A DNA stretch of 64,000 nt from Takakia lepidozioides (Eukaryota > Streptophyta > Takakiopsida > Takakiales > Takakiaceae): assembly GCA_030704615.1 (NCBI GenBank), contig CM060732.1, forward strand, positions 12,336,001 to 12,400,000. Reading direction: 5' to 3'. The first letter of the stretch is position 1. Each line of letters begins with the position of its first letter. The position numbers and the translations under genes were made by a program. Positions 20,303 through 29,120 of the stretch are shown piece by piece. The notes beneath the pieces were generated by a model. The model saw only the letters and a list, made by a program, of their open reading frames with translations. It searched no databases and had not been told where the DNA came from.

Positions 20303-20546
20303 GGTGGATAGGTCCCTCTACCTCCAGATAGCTACAAGACGTAATAGCCATAGCCGTACTAAGTCCTGTATCACTGTCCCTATCGTACTCAAACTCTATA
20401 GACCAAGAGGCCGGGTGCAAGAGTAGCCCCATCGTTAGTTGCCGTCTTGCAATATGTGAACTTGAGCCAGGACTTCGTGTATTCAAGGTCTCCTGTAGCT
20501 GGGCCTTGCGTTGCTTGTTAGCCTCCCATGGTTGTATCCACTCCCA

Positions 20547-23500
20547 CTATCTAATGCATTGTGGACATAACCAATCCCCATTTGGAACCATCTCAAGAGG
20601 TGGAGTCAAGCACCCCATATGCCAACCTCTAGAGCATCGATCACACACCACCATGGTGGCTGCCCCTTTAGCAGACCCACACAACATGCACCTCAAACCT
20701 GCAGATACCACTGCCAGGTTTGGGTCAATCCTGCCATCGACATTCGGAAGGTGACATGGCGCACAATTACGCACATGGTCCTTCCAAGTTATGCCATCCC
20801 GACCCTCCAAGACCAAGACGCCTGAGGGCAAGACCTCTCGAACCCTCAAAATAACACGTCCTGCAGTCACATCCAGGGTCGTAGGAGCAGTCTGCTGCAG
20901 ATAGACATAGTCACCAGGGTTGAATCTCCGAACCCCAGGACGATAGCCCCCACCACGTATGGTAGCATACCTCAACGTATCACGGTGTTGTGCAATGGCA
21001 AGGTTCTCGAAAGCCATGGGCATGACTCTCTTGAACAACTCTGCACGCTGCTCACATGCACGTGCCCACACGTCCGGATCATCAAGGTTAAGAACTGTAG
21101 CAGCTTCTCTGCGAATGGATGTAGGCAAATCCGGCTCTCGGCCAAAGAGAAGAAAGTATGGTGAGAAGGAGGCAAGTGATGCTTGCTTGCTGAACCTGTA
21201 GCCCATGGCTAACCAGGGTAACTGAAGGTCCCAATCTCCTAGGTGTCCCTTCTGCAAGCCATACTTGCGCAAACCCCTCTTTACTGTCTGAACAACTCTC
21301 TCTGCCAAGCCATCGGCTTCAGGATAATCCCGAGAAGTGGTGCGGTGGTCTATCAAGGCCTTGTCACACAAAGCCTGAAACTCCCCCAAGAACTCTCTCC
21401 CTTGGTCCGTGAGTACCTCAGCTGGAGCACCGAATCGGCTAAGCACACAATCCAGGAATGCATACGCAGCTCCCTCACTAGCCTTATCAGGCAATGGAAC
21501 CAATTCAATCCACTTGGAGAAGTGCTCCACCATCACCAACATGTACTTGTTGTGGCGCATGGTCAGTGGCAACGGCCCTGCGAAGTCAAGACTCCACCTG
21601 TAGCCCAATCCCATGATCGGAAGAGGGTGCAATTGTGGAGTAGGGGCGTTGAATGAAGCACGCACCCTGTCACACACCATGCACCTAGCCACAAATTGTT
21701 GCACCTCTGTGTGCATACCACGCCACCAATACTGCCCCTGCAGTAGACTATGAGTGCGTCGCACCCCAAAATGCCCCAACTCCTCATGGGCATGCCGCAC
21801 TAACCGTGCCCGCTGTGTTGGGTGAGGCACAATCCTCACTCGACCATCCTCCCACACTCGGAGCAGGTGTGTCCCCTCCCACCTGAACCTCTTGGCTCGT
21901 TGTAGGATCCGATCCCTCTCCTTGGCAGTCATAGTGGCTGCCGTGTCTCCACTGCGGAGGTAGTCCAACACAACTGAATCCTCATGTATATCTTTGGCGC
22001 CACCCTGCTCATTGCTGGCCTCAGGGTCCTCAGACACTTGATCTACAGTCATCCCTGTTGTAGGTCCAACCTGGCCTTCCGCTGCCAAGATACACAGAAA
22101 TGCAGATGCATGCCATCCGGGCACCATCTCCTCGTCCGTCTCACCATGCCACCGAGCTCCAGTGTCATCCTGCTGGCTCGTGCATGGATTGCGACTCAAC
22201 CCATCTGCATTTCGATTGACCAAACCCGGTCGATGCACCACCTGAAAGTCATACTCTTGAAGGATGAGTGCCCACCGTGCAAGCTTCCCCGTAAGCTTGT
22301 CTGACTCCATCAACCACTTGAGTGGTTGGTGATCCGTGACAAGGGTGAAGAGATTGCCGTATAAATAGCACCTGAAGTATGCCACGGCCCACACTGCAGC
22401 TAAGCATTCTCCCTCATATGAGCTATACTTAGACTCTGCAGCATTGTTCGAGCGGCTAGCATAAGCCACTACGAACTCTCTTCCCTCATCATCCACCTGT
22501 GTGAGCACCGCTCCAAGCCCCAGCATGCTCCAATCTGTATGCAGCTGAAAAGGACGCCCCCTGATAGGTCGTCTCAAGATGGGCGCCGAGGTCAACCTCG
22601 CCTTGAGCTCTTGAAAAGCTTGTTCTTGCTCATCTTCCCACTGCCACTCCTGGTCCACCTTGGTCAGCTTGGTTAGAGCATTTGCAATGGCACTAAATCC
22701 CTTAACAAACCGTCTGTAATAGTTTGCTAACCCCATGAAAGCTCGAACTCGGCTCACATCCGTGGGGCGTGGAACCTGTGCAATGGACTCTACCTTAGTC
22801 TGCTGTACCCCCAATCCTCCAGGATATATCATGTGACCCAGATACTCAATCTGGTTGTGGAAAAACTTGCACTTCCCCGGATGTAACTTCAATCCGTGCG
22901 TCCTCAAGCGCTCAAATACCCCCTGAAGGTGTCTCTCATGCTCCTCCACCGTAGCACTAAAGATGATGATGTCATCTATGTAGCACCGAGCAAACTCCAC
23001 CCCTGCTAGAATCCTGTCCATGACTCTTTGAAACTCAGCGGGAGCGTTTTTAAGCCCAAATGGTAAGAACCGCCACTGGTATAGGCAATCCTTCCCGTGC
23101 TCATTGATCCCCCAGAATGCCGTCTTTTGCTTATCCGCCTCCTTGATCGGCAACTGGTGATATCCGGATCGTAAATCCAACGTGCTAAAGACCTTGGAAT
23201 GCCCAATGGCATCAAAGATCTCCTCTGGTGTTGGCATGGCATACCTATCGGACTTGGTCTGACGATTTACAGGCCGGTAATTACCGCACATACGTCTCTC
23301 CGTCCAATTGCCATAGACATCCTTCTTAGCTGGCATCACTGTGGCTGAAGCATACTCTCCACCAGAGAGCTCCACCAAACCTGCCTCCCAGAGATCTTGA
23401 GTCCTCATCTGAATCAAAGACCTCTCCATGTCACTGTATCTATAGGGTCTCCGAAAGATTGGCGTGTTAGTGGCCAACTCAATACGGATCTCTTGACCCT

Positions 23501-23681
23501 TCAGTGCTCCCAAGTCCTTCAAATTGAAGGCAAAGCAATTCCTGTAAGCCCTCAGGAACCGCCGTATACGTCGTCTCTCTCCTCCGGTGACAATGGGTCC
23601 AATGTCAGGCTCCCAATTGTCCTCCGTAACTGCAACCTTAAGTCCAGTGGGCTTAGAGGTAGAGGACGCATCCTGTGGTTG
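20547..23681 (-). CDS. Pol: reverse transcriptase, RNase H, integrase, PHD finger
   Basis: Open from the TAG at 23682-23684 to the stop at 20547, with no ATG near its start, so it is translated as part of a polyprotein. Numbering from codon 23522: RT with LDLRSGYHQL (115-124), LPFGLKNAPAEF and YIDD (181-184); RNase H with D330, YEGE (369-372) and D397; integrase HHCC zinc finger (H579, H584, C614, C617) and catalytic D646, D706 and E741. After the integrase tail a C4HC3 PHD finger closes the protein (C945, C948, C960, C963, H968, C971, C986, C989). Many plant Gypsy integrases end in a chromodomain; a PHD finger there is unusual and could steer insertion to chromatin with a particular histone H3 tail state. 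All catalytic residues are present. Confidence 0.95.
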   Translation of the reverse strand, partial: QPQDASSTSKPTGLKVAVTEDNWEPDIGPIVTGGERRRIRRFLRAYRNCFAFNLKDLGALKGQEIRIELATNTPIFRRPYRYSDMERSLIQMRTQDLWEAGLVELSGGEYASATVMPAKKDVYGNWTERRMCGNYRPVNRQTKSDRYAMPTPEEIFDAIGHSKVFSTLDLRSGYHQLPIKEADKQKTAFWGINEHGKDCLYQWRFLPFGLKNAPAEFQRVMDRILAGVEFARCYIDDIIIFSATVEEHERHLQGVFERLRTHGLKLHPGKCKFFHNQIEYLGHMIYPGGLGVQQTKVESIAQVPRPTDVSRVRAFMGLANYYRRFVKGFSAIANALTKLTKVDQEWQWEDEQEQAFQELKARLTSAPILRRPIRGRPFQLHTDWSMLGLGAVLTQVDDEGREFVVAYASRSNNAAESKYSSYEGECLAAVWAVAYFRCYLYGNLFTLVTDHQPLKWLMESDKLTGKLARWALILQEYDFQVVHRPGLVNRNADGLSRNPCTSQQDDTGARWHGETDEEMVPGWHASAFLCILAAEGQVGPTTGMTVDQVSEDPEASNEQGGAKDIHEDSVVLDYLRSGDTAATMTAKERDRILQRAKRFRWEGTHLLRVWEDGRVRIVPHPTQRARLVRHAHEELGHFGVRRTHSLLQGQYWWRGMHTEVQQFVARCMVCDRVRASFNAPTPQLHPLPIMGLGYRWSLDFAGPLPLTMRHNKYMLVMVEHFSKWIELVPLPDKASEGAAYAFLDCVLSRFGAPAEVLTDQGREFLGEFQALCDKALIDHRTTSRDYPEADGLAERVVQTVKRGLRKYGLQKGHLGDWDLQLPWLAMGYRFSKQASLASFSPYFLLFGREPDLPTSIRREAATVLNLDDPDVWARACEQRAELFKRVMPMAFENLAIAQHRDTLRYATIRGGGYRPGVRRFNPGDYVYLQQTAPTTLDVTAGRVILRVREVLPSGVLVLEGRDGITWKDHVRNCAPCHLPNVDGRIDPNLAVVSAGLRCMLCGSAKGAATMVVCDRCSRGWHMGCLTPPLEMVPNGDWLCPQCIR

Positions 23682-24302
23682 CTATGCTGCAACCTCTTGA
23701 GCAGTACCCCCTTCCTGCTCAGTCAATGACAAGGCCTCATCCTGCCCCATCATCTCATCATTGAGAACCTCCTCATCCCGAGAAGAATCCCCAACCTCAT
23801 CCATCACAGCTGCCTTCGCTGCCAACTCCCTCTGAACCTCGAGCACCTCCCACATGTGCCATGGATGTCTACACCTCGTGGTCCTCACCGGCTCGCCCCC
23901 ACTCGCTGCCTGTACCGTCTCGGTAGGCAGAGAGACCGTCAAGGGAAGTGCACTCCGCACTCTACGTTGCTCAGCCATAGCCATGCTGACAATCCAGGTC
24001 AAGCAATTGAGATCCATTGCTTGCCCCAACACCTGACGACGTGATGCCTCAGAAAGAGAAGGCACCGCCGTGGTCCCAGTGGAAAACCCCATAGCCCGCT
24101 CTTGCTCGTCGGCATTAGGCTCCACTAACTGCTGCAAATGAGCATCCCACAGGAGGCCAGGTCCACCATCCCGAAAAGCATGGGATCCTGGGAAGCTGAG
24201 CAGTGTAGGTAATGCTGCTCGTGGTTGACCCACCCTGTTGACCACTGCCAAAGGCGAACGGTCATCGTGTCTCACACGTTGAGACTGCCTTCCTGTGTCC
24301 AA
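23682..24302 (-). CDS. Methyltransferase motifs IX-X and linker to RT
   Basis: 206 codons in the same frame as Pol and separated from it only by the TAG at 23682-23684. Residues 50-105 carry the end of a DNMT3/DRM-like methyltransferase: LLWDAHLQQLVEPN, ERAMGFSTGTT (68-78) and SRRQVLGQAMDLNCL (87-101). These correspond to the ER-x-GFP block and the motif X helix that closes the cofactor pocket. The rest is an acidic linker. It lies one frame back from 24272-26410, whose methyltransferase stops after motif VIII, so the two together make one complete domain across a frame change near 24320. Confidence 0.85.
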   Translation of the reverse strand: MDTGRQSQRVRHDDRSPLAVVNRVGQPRAALPTLLSFPGSHAFRDGGPGLLWDAHLQQLVEPNADEQERAMGFSTGTTAVPSLSEASRRQVLGQAMDLNCLTWIVSMAMAEQRRVRSALPLTVSLPTETVQAASGGEPVRTTRCRHPWHMWEVLEVQRELAAKAAVMDEVGDSSRDEEVLNDEMMGQDEALSLTEQEGGTAQEVAA

Positions 24303-26410
24303 AATGCCATCCCCCCATCAAATGCACGCTTGAGCAGTGCGGGTGGCATCAAGTTAGTCCACCATAGTCGTGGACGATGAGCCTGTGACCCCACTGCAGC
24401 TGCATCCAGCAACACTGCTGACCCAAGCCACGACCGGACTTGATGCACACTGGCCATCACCCTGGCCCGAGAATCACCCATCAGTGGTACATTCTCCAAG
24501 ATGTATGCTGGAGATACAGCTTGATGAAGCTGCAAGCAGCGCAAAATCCACACCATCTCCCAAAACAGACCCGTCCTCGAGTCTCGCAATCCATTGCCAT
24601 GCCCGGCTGATGAATGCCCTTGGCAGGGCCAACCTGCCACTATCAGATCAATGGAGCCAACCTGCTCCAAATCTTGCGCCCCCAACAAGGAAATGTCTGC
24701 TGGCAAGGCTTGTTGGTATCCACGAACTGCAGACACAAGCAACAAGTCAGGGTACTGCTGTACCAACTGAGCCACATGGCGCAGTGAGACGCGTCGTGCA
24801 GTCTCATCCCTCTCCACATACAGGTAACGCCTTACCCGCACACCTGCCTGTAGCACAACAGCCAATCCGGTGCTGATCCCGCCAAACAAGTCCAGAAGGC
24901 AAATGCCTTCATCCGGCCGCTGCCACACAAGAGGTGTGGTGTCCAATGGCGACAACTGAGGTGGCCCTGGTGCAATCACCGCACTCTCCTCCTCTCCTGA
25001 CGGTACAAAAGCTTCTTCCCAAGCTTGTTGCACCCGTCCATCAGCAGCTTGCTGCAAATCCTTGCTCGTACCCCACAACGGAGTGTGAGCAACCATGGCA
25101 GGCAACTCCGCCGTACCATGCATGTCATCCTGCTCTGCTGGAGGTGGCACATCCTCTGCATGGGCATTGCCTTCCAGCAACTCTCCAGGCCAACTAACGG
25201 CAGCTGTGAAGGCGGCTAGTGTTGGCATCTTGCCCCGCTGGGCAGCTGCAATACCCCCAATGAATGTCACAGGGAGCTGTGCACGGCGACCATCCCCTGA
25301 CTGCCATCCAGGCCTGTAGGATGCTGACTCCTCCCAGAAATCCAGGGTGAAGCCCATGGGGTATAACACTGCCCCACCAACGAGGGCATCGTAAGAGACC
25401 GCGTCTGTCACAATGGCCTTGGCTCGCATCACTGAGCCATCTACAGGATGATCCGGCTGCAGTCTAATAGCCAACTGATGCCGTGTCATGCCGCGAGCCT
25501 GCTCTGATCCTCCCAGAGATGTCTGTATCTGGAAAGGACAAGGCTCCATATCCGCCTCCATGAGGCCCAAACCTGCAATAGCAGCTCTGCCCAACATCAG
25601 TGGCTGAGCTCCTGAGTCCAACAAGACCCGCAGTGGCCGGTACTTCTTGCCTGCCGGTCCACTCAAAGTGAAAATGCCTCCCTGGTTGTCTAACAAGACA
25701 ACTCCAGGTGTCACCATGGCGCGCTCAATGGCTGGCCTAGCTGGCAGCTCCGTCAACCTGGCAGCTGCAACTTGCCATGGCGCAGCCGTGGCAGTCTTGA
25801 CCCTCAAATCCGAGGATCCCTCTGCCACTACACCTTCCACTAACTCCGCAGAAGATGAAGTGACCTCCCCACTCTCACAGAGTGTTGCTGCTAGTCTGAA
25901 CACTGCAGCTGGTCTCACCCCCGGCGTCGCAATCATTGTTGCCGAGAACAGTGGGGCCTGACACACAGAGGTGGCTGCCCCCAATAACACACCGGCCGCA
26001 CTAGCCTTGGCAACAGGAGTCAATGCTGCACGTGTAGCTCTCCCCAATGGCATAGTAACCTTCGCCTCGGTAACAGTCGGGCGAGAACTAGGTGACATGG
26101 ATGGCGTCGACACAGTCTCCGCCAATGTGAATGACTGAGGAAGCCTTGCCTGACGGCTTGCCTCCCCACGCTGTGGATCCAATTCCACCTCTGCACCTCG
26201 TGGCTCAGGAACTCGTGCTGCTCCTCGAGTCACGGCTGCAGCAGACTCCACCTGCTCTAGTGGTAGTGCTGCTCCGCACATAAATCCCATGCCTCCCATA
26301 TCTCCTCCCTCAGGAGCAGGAGGTGGACCATCCCGCCTGGGAGCCGGTACCGCCTGAGCTATAGCCATGGCAGCGAGCCTCTGCTCTAGCTGCTGAAGCC
26401 GATTGGCCAT
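24272..26410 (-). CDS. Aspartic protease plus cytosine-5 DNA methyltransferase
   Basis: 712 codons. Residues 1-25 are a Gln/Leu-rich helix; 30-260 a low-complexity linker; 262-284 the retropepsin core with DSGA (265-268). After another linker the methyltransferase starts at about 500. Motif I is LLDLFGGISTGL (505-516); the motif II acidic block is YVERDE (531-536). Motif IV is AGWPCQGHSS (592-601) with catalytic Cys596. Motif VI is YILENV (636-641) with the ENV glutamate. Motif VIII is QAHRPRLWW (676-684). The LFWEMVWILR and HRPRLWWTNL blocks resemble DNMT3/DRM more than DNMT1/CMT, but the motif order is the unpermuted one. Expected role: methylate cytosine in DNA, perhaps the element's own. 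The frame leaves the domain after motif VIII. Confidence 0.93.
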   Translation of the reverse strand: MANRLQQLEQRLAAMAIAQAVPAPRRDGPPPAPEGGDMGGMGFMCGAALPLEQVESAAAVTRGAARVPEPRGAEVELDPQRGEASRQARLPQSFTLAETVSTPSMSPSSRPTVTEAKVTMPLGRATRAALTPVAKASAAGVLLGAATSVCQAPLFSATMIATPGVRPAAVFRLAATLCESGEVTSSSAELVEGVVAEGSSDLRVKTATAAPWQVAAARLTELPARPAIERAMVTPGVVLLDNQGGIFTLSGPAGKKYRPLRVLLDSGAQPLMLGRAAIAGLGLMEADMEPCPFQIQTSLGGSEQARGMTRHQLAIRLQPDHPVDGSVMRAKAIVTDAVSYDALVGGAVLYPMGFTLDFWEESASYRPGWQSGDGRRAQLPVTFIGGIAAAQRGKMPTLAAFTAAVSWPGELLEGNAHAEDVPPPAEQDDMHGTAELPAMVAHTPLWGTSKDLQQAADGRVQQAWEEAFVPSGEEESAVIAPGPPQLSPLDTTPLVWQRPDEGICLLDLFGGISTGLAVVLQAGVRVRRYLYVERDETARRVSLRHVAQLVQQYPDLLLVSAVRGYQQALPADISLLGAQDLEQVGSIDLIVAGWPCQGHSSAGHGNGLRDSRTGLFWEMVWILRCLQLHQAVSPAYILENVPLMGDSRARVMASVHQVRSWLGSAVLLDAAAVGSQAHRPRLWWTNLMPPALLKRAFDGGMAFWTQEGSLNV

Positions 26411-26557
26411 GCCTTGGTCAACACCCTGACCTCCGCGTCCTTGGCCATGTGGAGCTTACCCTTGGCCTGCACCTCGTGCCCGACCACCTCGTCCTCTTTG
26501 GGCTGGTCCACCTCGCCCCCGGCCACCATTGTCCCTTGGAACTGGCCTGGGCGCAAC

Positions 26558-27850
26558 TCAGTCATAACACTGGGCATCTACATGCCCATACTTGCCACAA
26601 TGCCCACACTGCAACTGTGCAGGCTGTGCTTGTGCCGGCCTTCTGCCATTCTCTGGGCAATCTCTTTTGACATGGGGTCCTCCACATGTCCAACATATCA
26701 CCCCTGGTTGCTGTTGGCCTGCAAAAGATGCCACGGGCCTCTGCACCTGAGGTCCCCTGTGAGCTCCATGGAACTTGGGCTGGGCAACCTTGCCCCCCTG
26801 ACCACGCTGTTGGGCAGTCCCTTGTGCCTGTGGGCTGACAGCTGTGCCCCGTACAGGCATGTCCTTGCCAAATCCAATTGTAACAACTCGCTCCTCCACC
26901 ATGTTGAGCTCAATCCGCTCAGCCAGCAGAAACACATCTGCTAATGTGGGTTGGGCTGCTTGTAACAGGGTTGCATCTCGCACCCTTCTCTTGAGCTCCT
27001 TGTCCAGAATTCCATACCAAAACTGGATTGCCTGAGCTTCAGTAACCCCTTGGGTCACACTTATCAAGCACCTCATACGAGTGTACGCCTCTCGCAGGCT
27101 CTCACTGGGTTTGCGCTGGAAGTCTTGCAAACTTCGCAGCTTCTCTGTCCGTACACTTTGGTAGTTCCTCCGCAACTCCTGGAAGAACTCCACCACCGGG
27201 TTGAATCTAGGCACATGTGTTGTAGTCGTGGCATGAGGAGTAGTAGCACCTTTTGAACTGGTACCACCTACAGAAGTACCAGCACTACTTGCTCCACTAC
27301 TAGTGCTGGCAGTGGGAGCTATTGGTACTGATGCAGCTACTGGTCGCGTCGTGCCTCGAGTAATGGAGACGTAGTCAGGTGACCAATACATCCTCCACTC
27401 CTCAATCTCTGCTTCATGTCCTTGCCTGAACTCGTGGTAATCGTCCATAGGCGGGCCTTCCAAATGCTGGAACAGTCCCTTCCACGCCATGAATGGGGTG
27501 AATAGCTGTGGATTGCGCATCTGCTGCAAATCACACCAGCTGTCGAACTCCTGGATAAAGTCATCCAACTCGATTGTGCCCACAGCTCCAGAGTACCTAC
27601 GAGGCCCCTTGGTAGCTCCATACATCTCCTCCATGTCGTCCCACAACAATGGCGAATGAAAGTGCACACCTGTTGATGAAGCCTCCGAGTCTGTGTCTGA
27701 CTCTATAGTAGTTGAGGGTGGCGGTGAAGGTGGTCTGAACCGAATACCTTGTCTTGTGAACCCACTCTCACTGTTACTGCTTGTAGCCGTACTCCCCTCA
27801 ACACCCTTGGATAACTCCGTAATGACACTCACAATGTGCACCTCCTCCAA
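26558..27850 (-). CDS. Gag with two zinc knuckles
   Basis: About 430 codons; no ATG at its start (first codons follow a TAG; TTG at 27850), so translation may begin at an internal Met in WDDMEEMYG or follow splicing from ORF1. N-terminal third is Ser/Pro/Thr-rich. The retrotransposon Gag core includes RWYSGAV-like YSGAVGTIELDDFIQEF, and LQDFQRKPSESLREAYTRMR. It ends with two knuckles, CWTCGGPHVKRDC (C-x2-C-x3-H-x4-C) and CGHCGKYGHVDAQC. The TGA at 26558 comes from an 8 bp deletion relative to copy G1; one more base is missing a little downstream, so the frame resumes and reaches a TAA at 26456 (CAA in G1) before the protease frame. Gag, protease and Pol were evidently one polyprotein. Confidence 0.88.
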   Translation of the reverse strand: MEEVHIVSVITELSKGVEGSTATSSNSESGFTRQGIRFRPPSPPPSTTIESDTDSEASSTGVHFHSPLLWDDMEEMYGATKGPRRYSGAVGTIELDDFIQEFDSWCDLQQMRNPQLFTPFMAWKGLFQHLEGPPMDDYHEFRQGHEAEIEEWRMYWSPDYVSITRGTTRPVAASVPIAPTASTSSGASSAGTSVGGTSSKGATTPHATTTTHVPRFNPVVEFFQELRRNYQSVRTEKLRSLQDFQRKPSESLREAYTRMRCLISVTQGVTEAQAIQFWYGILDKELKRRVRDATLLQAAQPTLADVFLLAERIELNMVEERVVTIGFGKDMPVRGTAVSPQAQGTAQQRGQGGKVAQPKFHGAHRGPQVQRPVASFAGQQQPGVICWTCGGPHVKRDCPENGRRPAQAQPAQLQCGHCGKYGHVDAQCYD

Positions 27851-28370
27851 GTGACACTATAAGGCTCTAGTACTAATCTAATAGTGACACGGGTGGGCAC
27901 CTGTTGCAGTCTAAGGGTCATATCCCAATGGCTCAGGGCACCTGCACCTGCATCCACCGCAAGAACTCCTATGGTTGGCTGGTCATCAACCCAGCCTCAC
28001 CATAGAAGAAACACTGGTGGTCTTGCTGGTCATCACTCCAGCCTCACCACCGACAGCATACTCTAGGATTGACCGGTGATCAAATCCGGCCTAATCCCTA
28101 TGAAAGCAAGCGCCCACACAAAACCAACATGGCGCACAGTCAAGCATGCAGGTGTTGGGGGGGGATCCAAACACAAGAAATCAAAGCATCAACACCCCCA
28201 CACCAAAATCCAGCTGCAATGCGGATCCTGCAGAATAGCCCAGCCCAAAACCCCGGACTGACTGGCCTCCACCAAGAGAGGCTTTGGCAACTACAAGTAC
28301 AAGGTAATGAAAATAGTACAGAGATGGAGGGGAAGAATAGAAGCCCGACCCAGCAAGATCTAATCCTGAT
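27851..28370 (-). other. ORF1-Gag spacer of G2
   Basis: 520 bp without an open frame, well conserved in copy G1 (7594-8114). Because Gag lacks an ATG at its start, this may contain an intron or a translational reinitiation region, as in Ogre-type elements that splice between reading frames. Candidate acceptor TGCAACAG near 27900; not proven. Confidence 0.4.
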
Positions 28371-29120
28371 CTATGCTATCAACTGCCAGACTTCTCTCAA
28401 AGTGCCTCGCTTTGCATGATGGTAAGGTGTAGGAGGTATATCTATGTCCAGAAACCTGCCACTAACCTTGTCCCAAGCTACAGTAGCTCGCTCTAACCAA
28501 CCCTCCTCCTCTTTTTGCCAAGTAGAGACAAAGCAACACTCTGCTATCCCCCGCTCACTGAACACTAAAGAAAACAAAGGTAGGGTCTGATAGTCTCTCA
28601 ACTCGAAAGCTTTGAGACGGTTGCGGGTGTCCTCATTGCGAATGACTGCATCTCCTTCACGCACAACAAACATGTCATTGCTGATGAACCCCGGCTCGTG
28701 GTTGCCCTGTGCAGAGCGTATCCGGCTGCAACCATGTCTGATTGCACAAACTTGTGTAGCTCCTGCTCCTCTGCTCCAGTACACCACGGCCTTGTGGCTG
28801 AACACCTTGGTCCCCGGGGCTGTCTTTGGCTGTGTTCCAAGCCTAGCTTTCACCCACCTTGGTATTTCACCTACAGCTGCAGAACTGCTGGCTCCAACAG
28901 AGTTCTGACTGTCCAAGGCGATATTGAGGCCCTCAATGCCAACTACAACAGTCTGTTGTCTACTGCTAATGCCTGACTCCCAGTATGCAATCAACTCGTC
29001 CAACTGTTCTCCACTCAAATCAGTCTGAGTTCCTTGGGAAACATAGATCCTGTCCCCTTGTGTGCACAAGCTAAGAGAAGAGACCTGCCCTTCAATTACG
29101 TCCTCATTTCCCCCAGCCAT
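28371..29120 (-). CDS. ORF1, element-specific protein of unknown function
   Basis: 249 codons from ATG at 29120 (MAGGNEDVIEG), with an open GTG-initiated extension up to 29207. No known domain recognised and no membrane segment. The C-terminal half is well structured in composition (FSLVFSERGIAECCFVSTWQKEEEGWLERATVAWDKVS region) and ends DIDIPPTPYHH. Conserved in copy G1 at the amino-acid level apart from a nonsense codon there. An extra frame upstream of gag recalls the ORF1 of Ogre-like Gypsy elements, but I see no sequence link. Confidence 0.65.
   Translation of the reverse strand: MAGGNEDVIEGQVSSLSLCTQGDRIYVSQGTQTDLSGEQLDELIAYWESGISSRQQTVVVGIEGLNIALDSQNSVGASSSAAVGEIPRWVKARLGTQPKTAPGTKVFSHKAVVYWSRGAGATQVCAIRHGCSRIRSAQGNHEPGFISNDMFVVREGDAVIRNEDTRNRLKAFELRDYQTLPLFSLVFSERGIAECCFVSTWQKEEEGWLERATVAWDKVSGRFLDIDIPPTPYHHAKRGTLREVWQLIA

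Noticed and set aside
25095-25961. Plus-strand frames of 74-104 codons across the protease-methyltransferase region
   Set aside because: They are antisense to a well-supported domain and show no family features; their repetition at 4504 and 5369 follows from the duplicated element.
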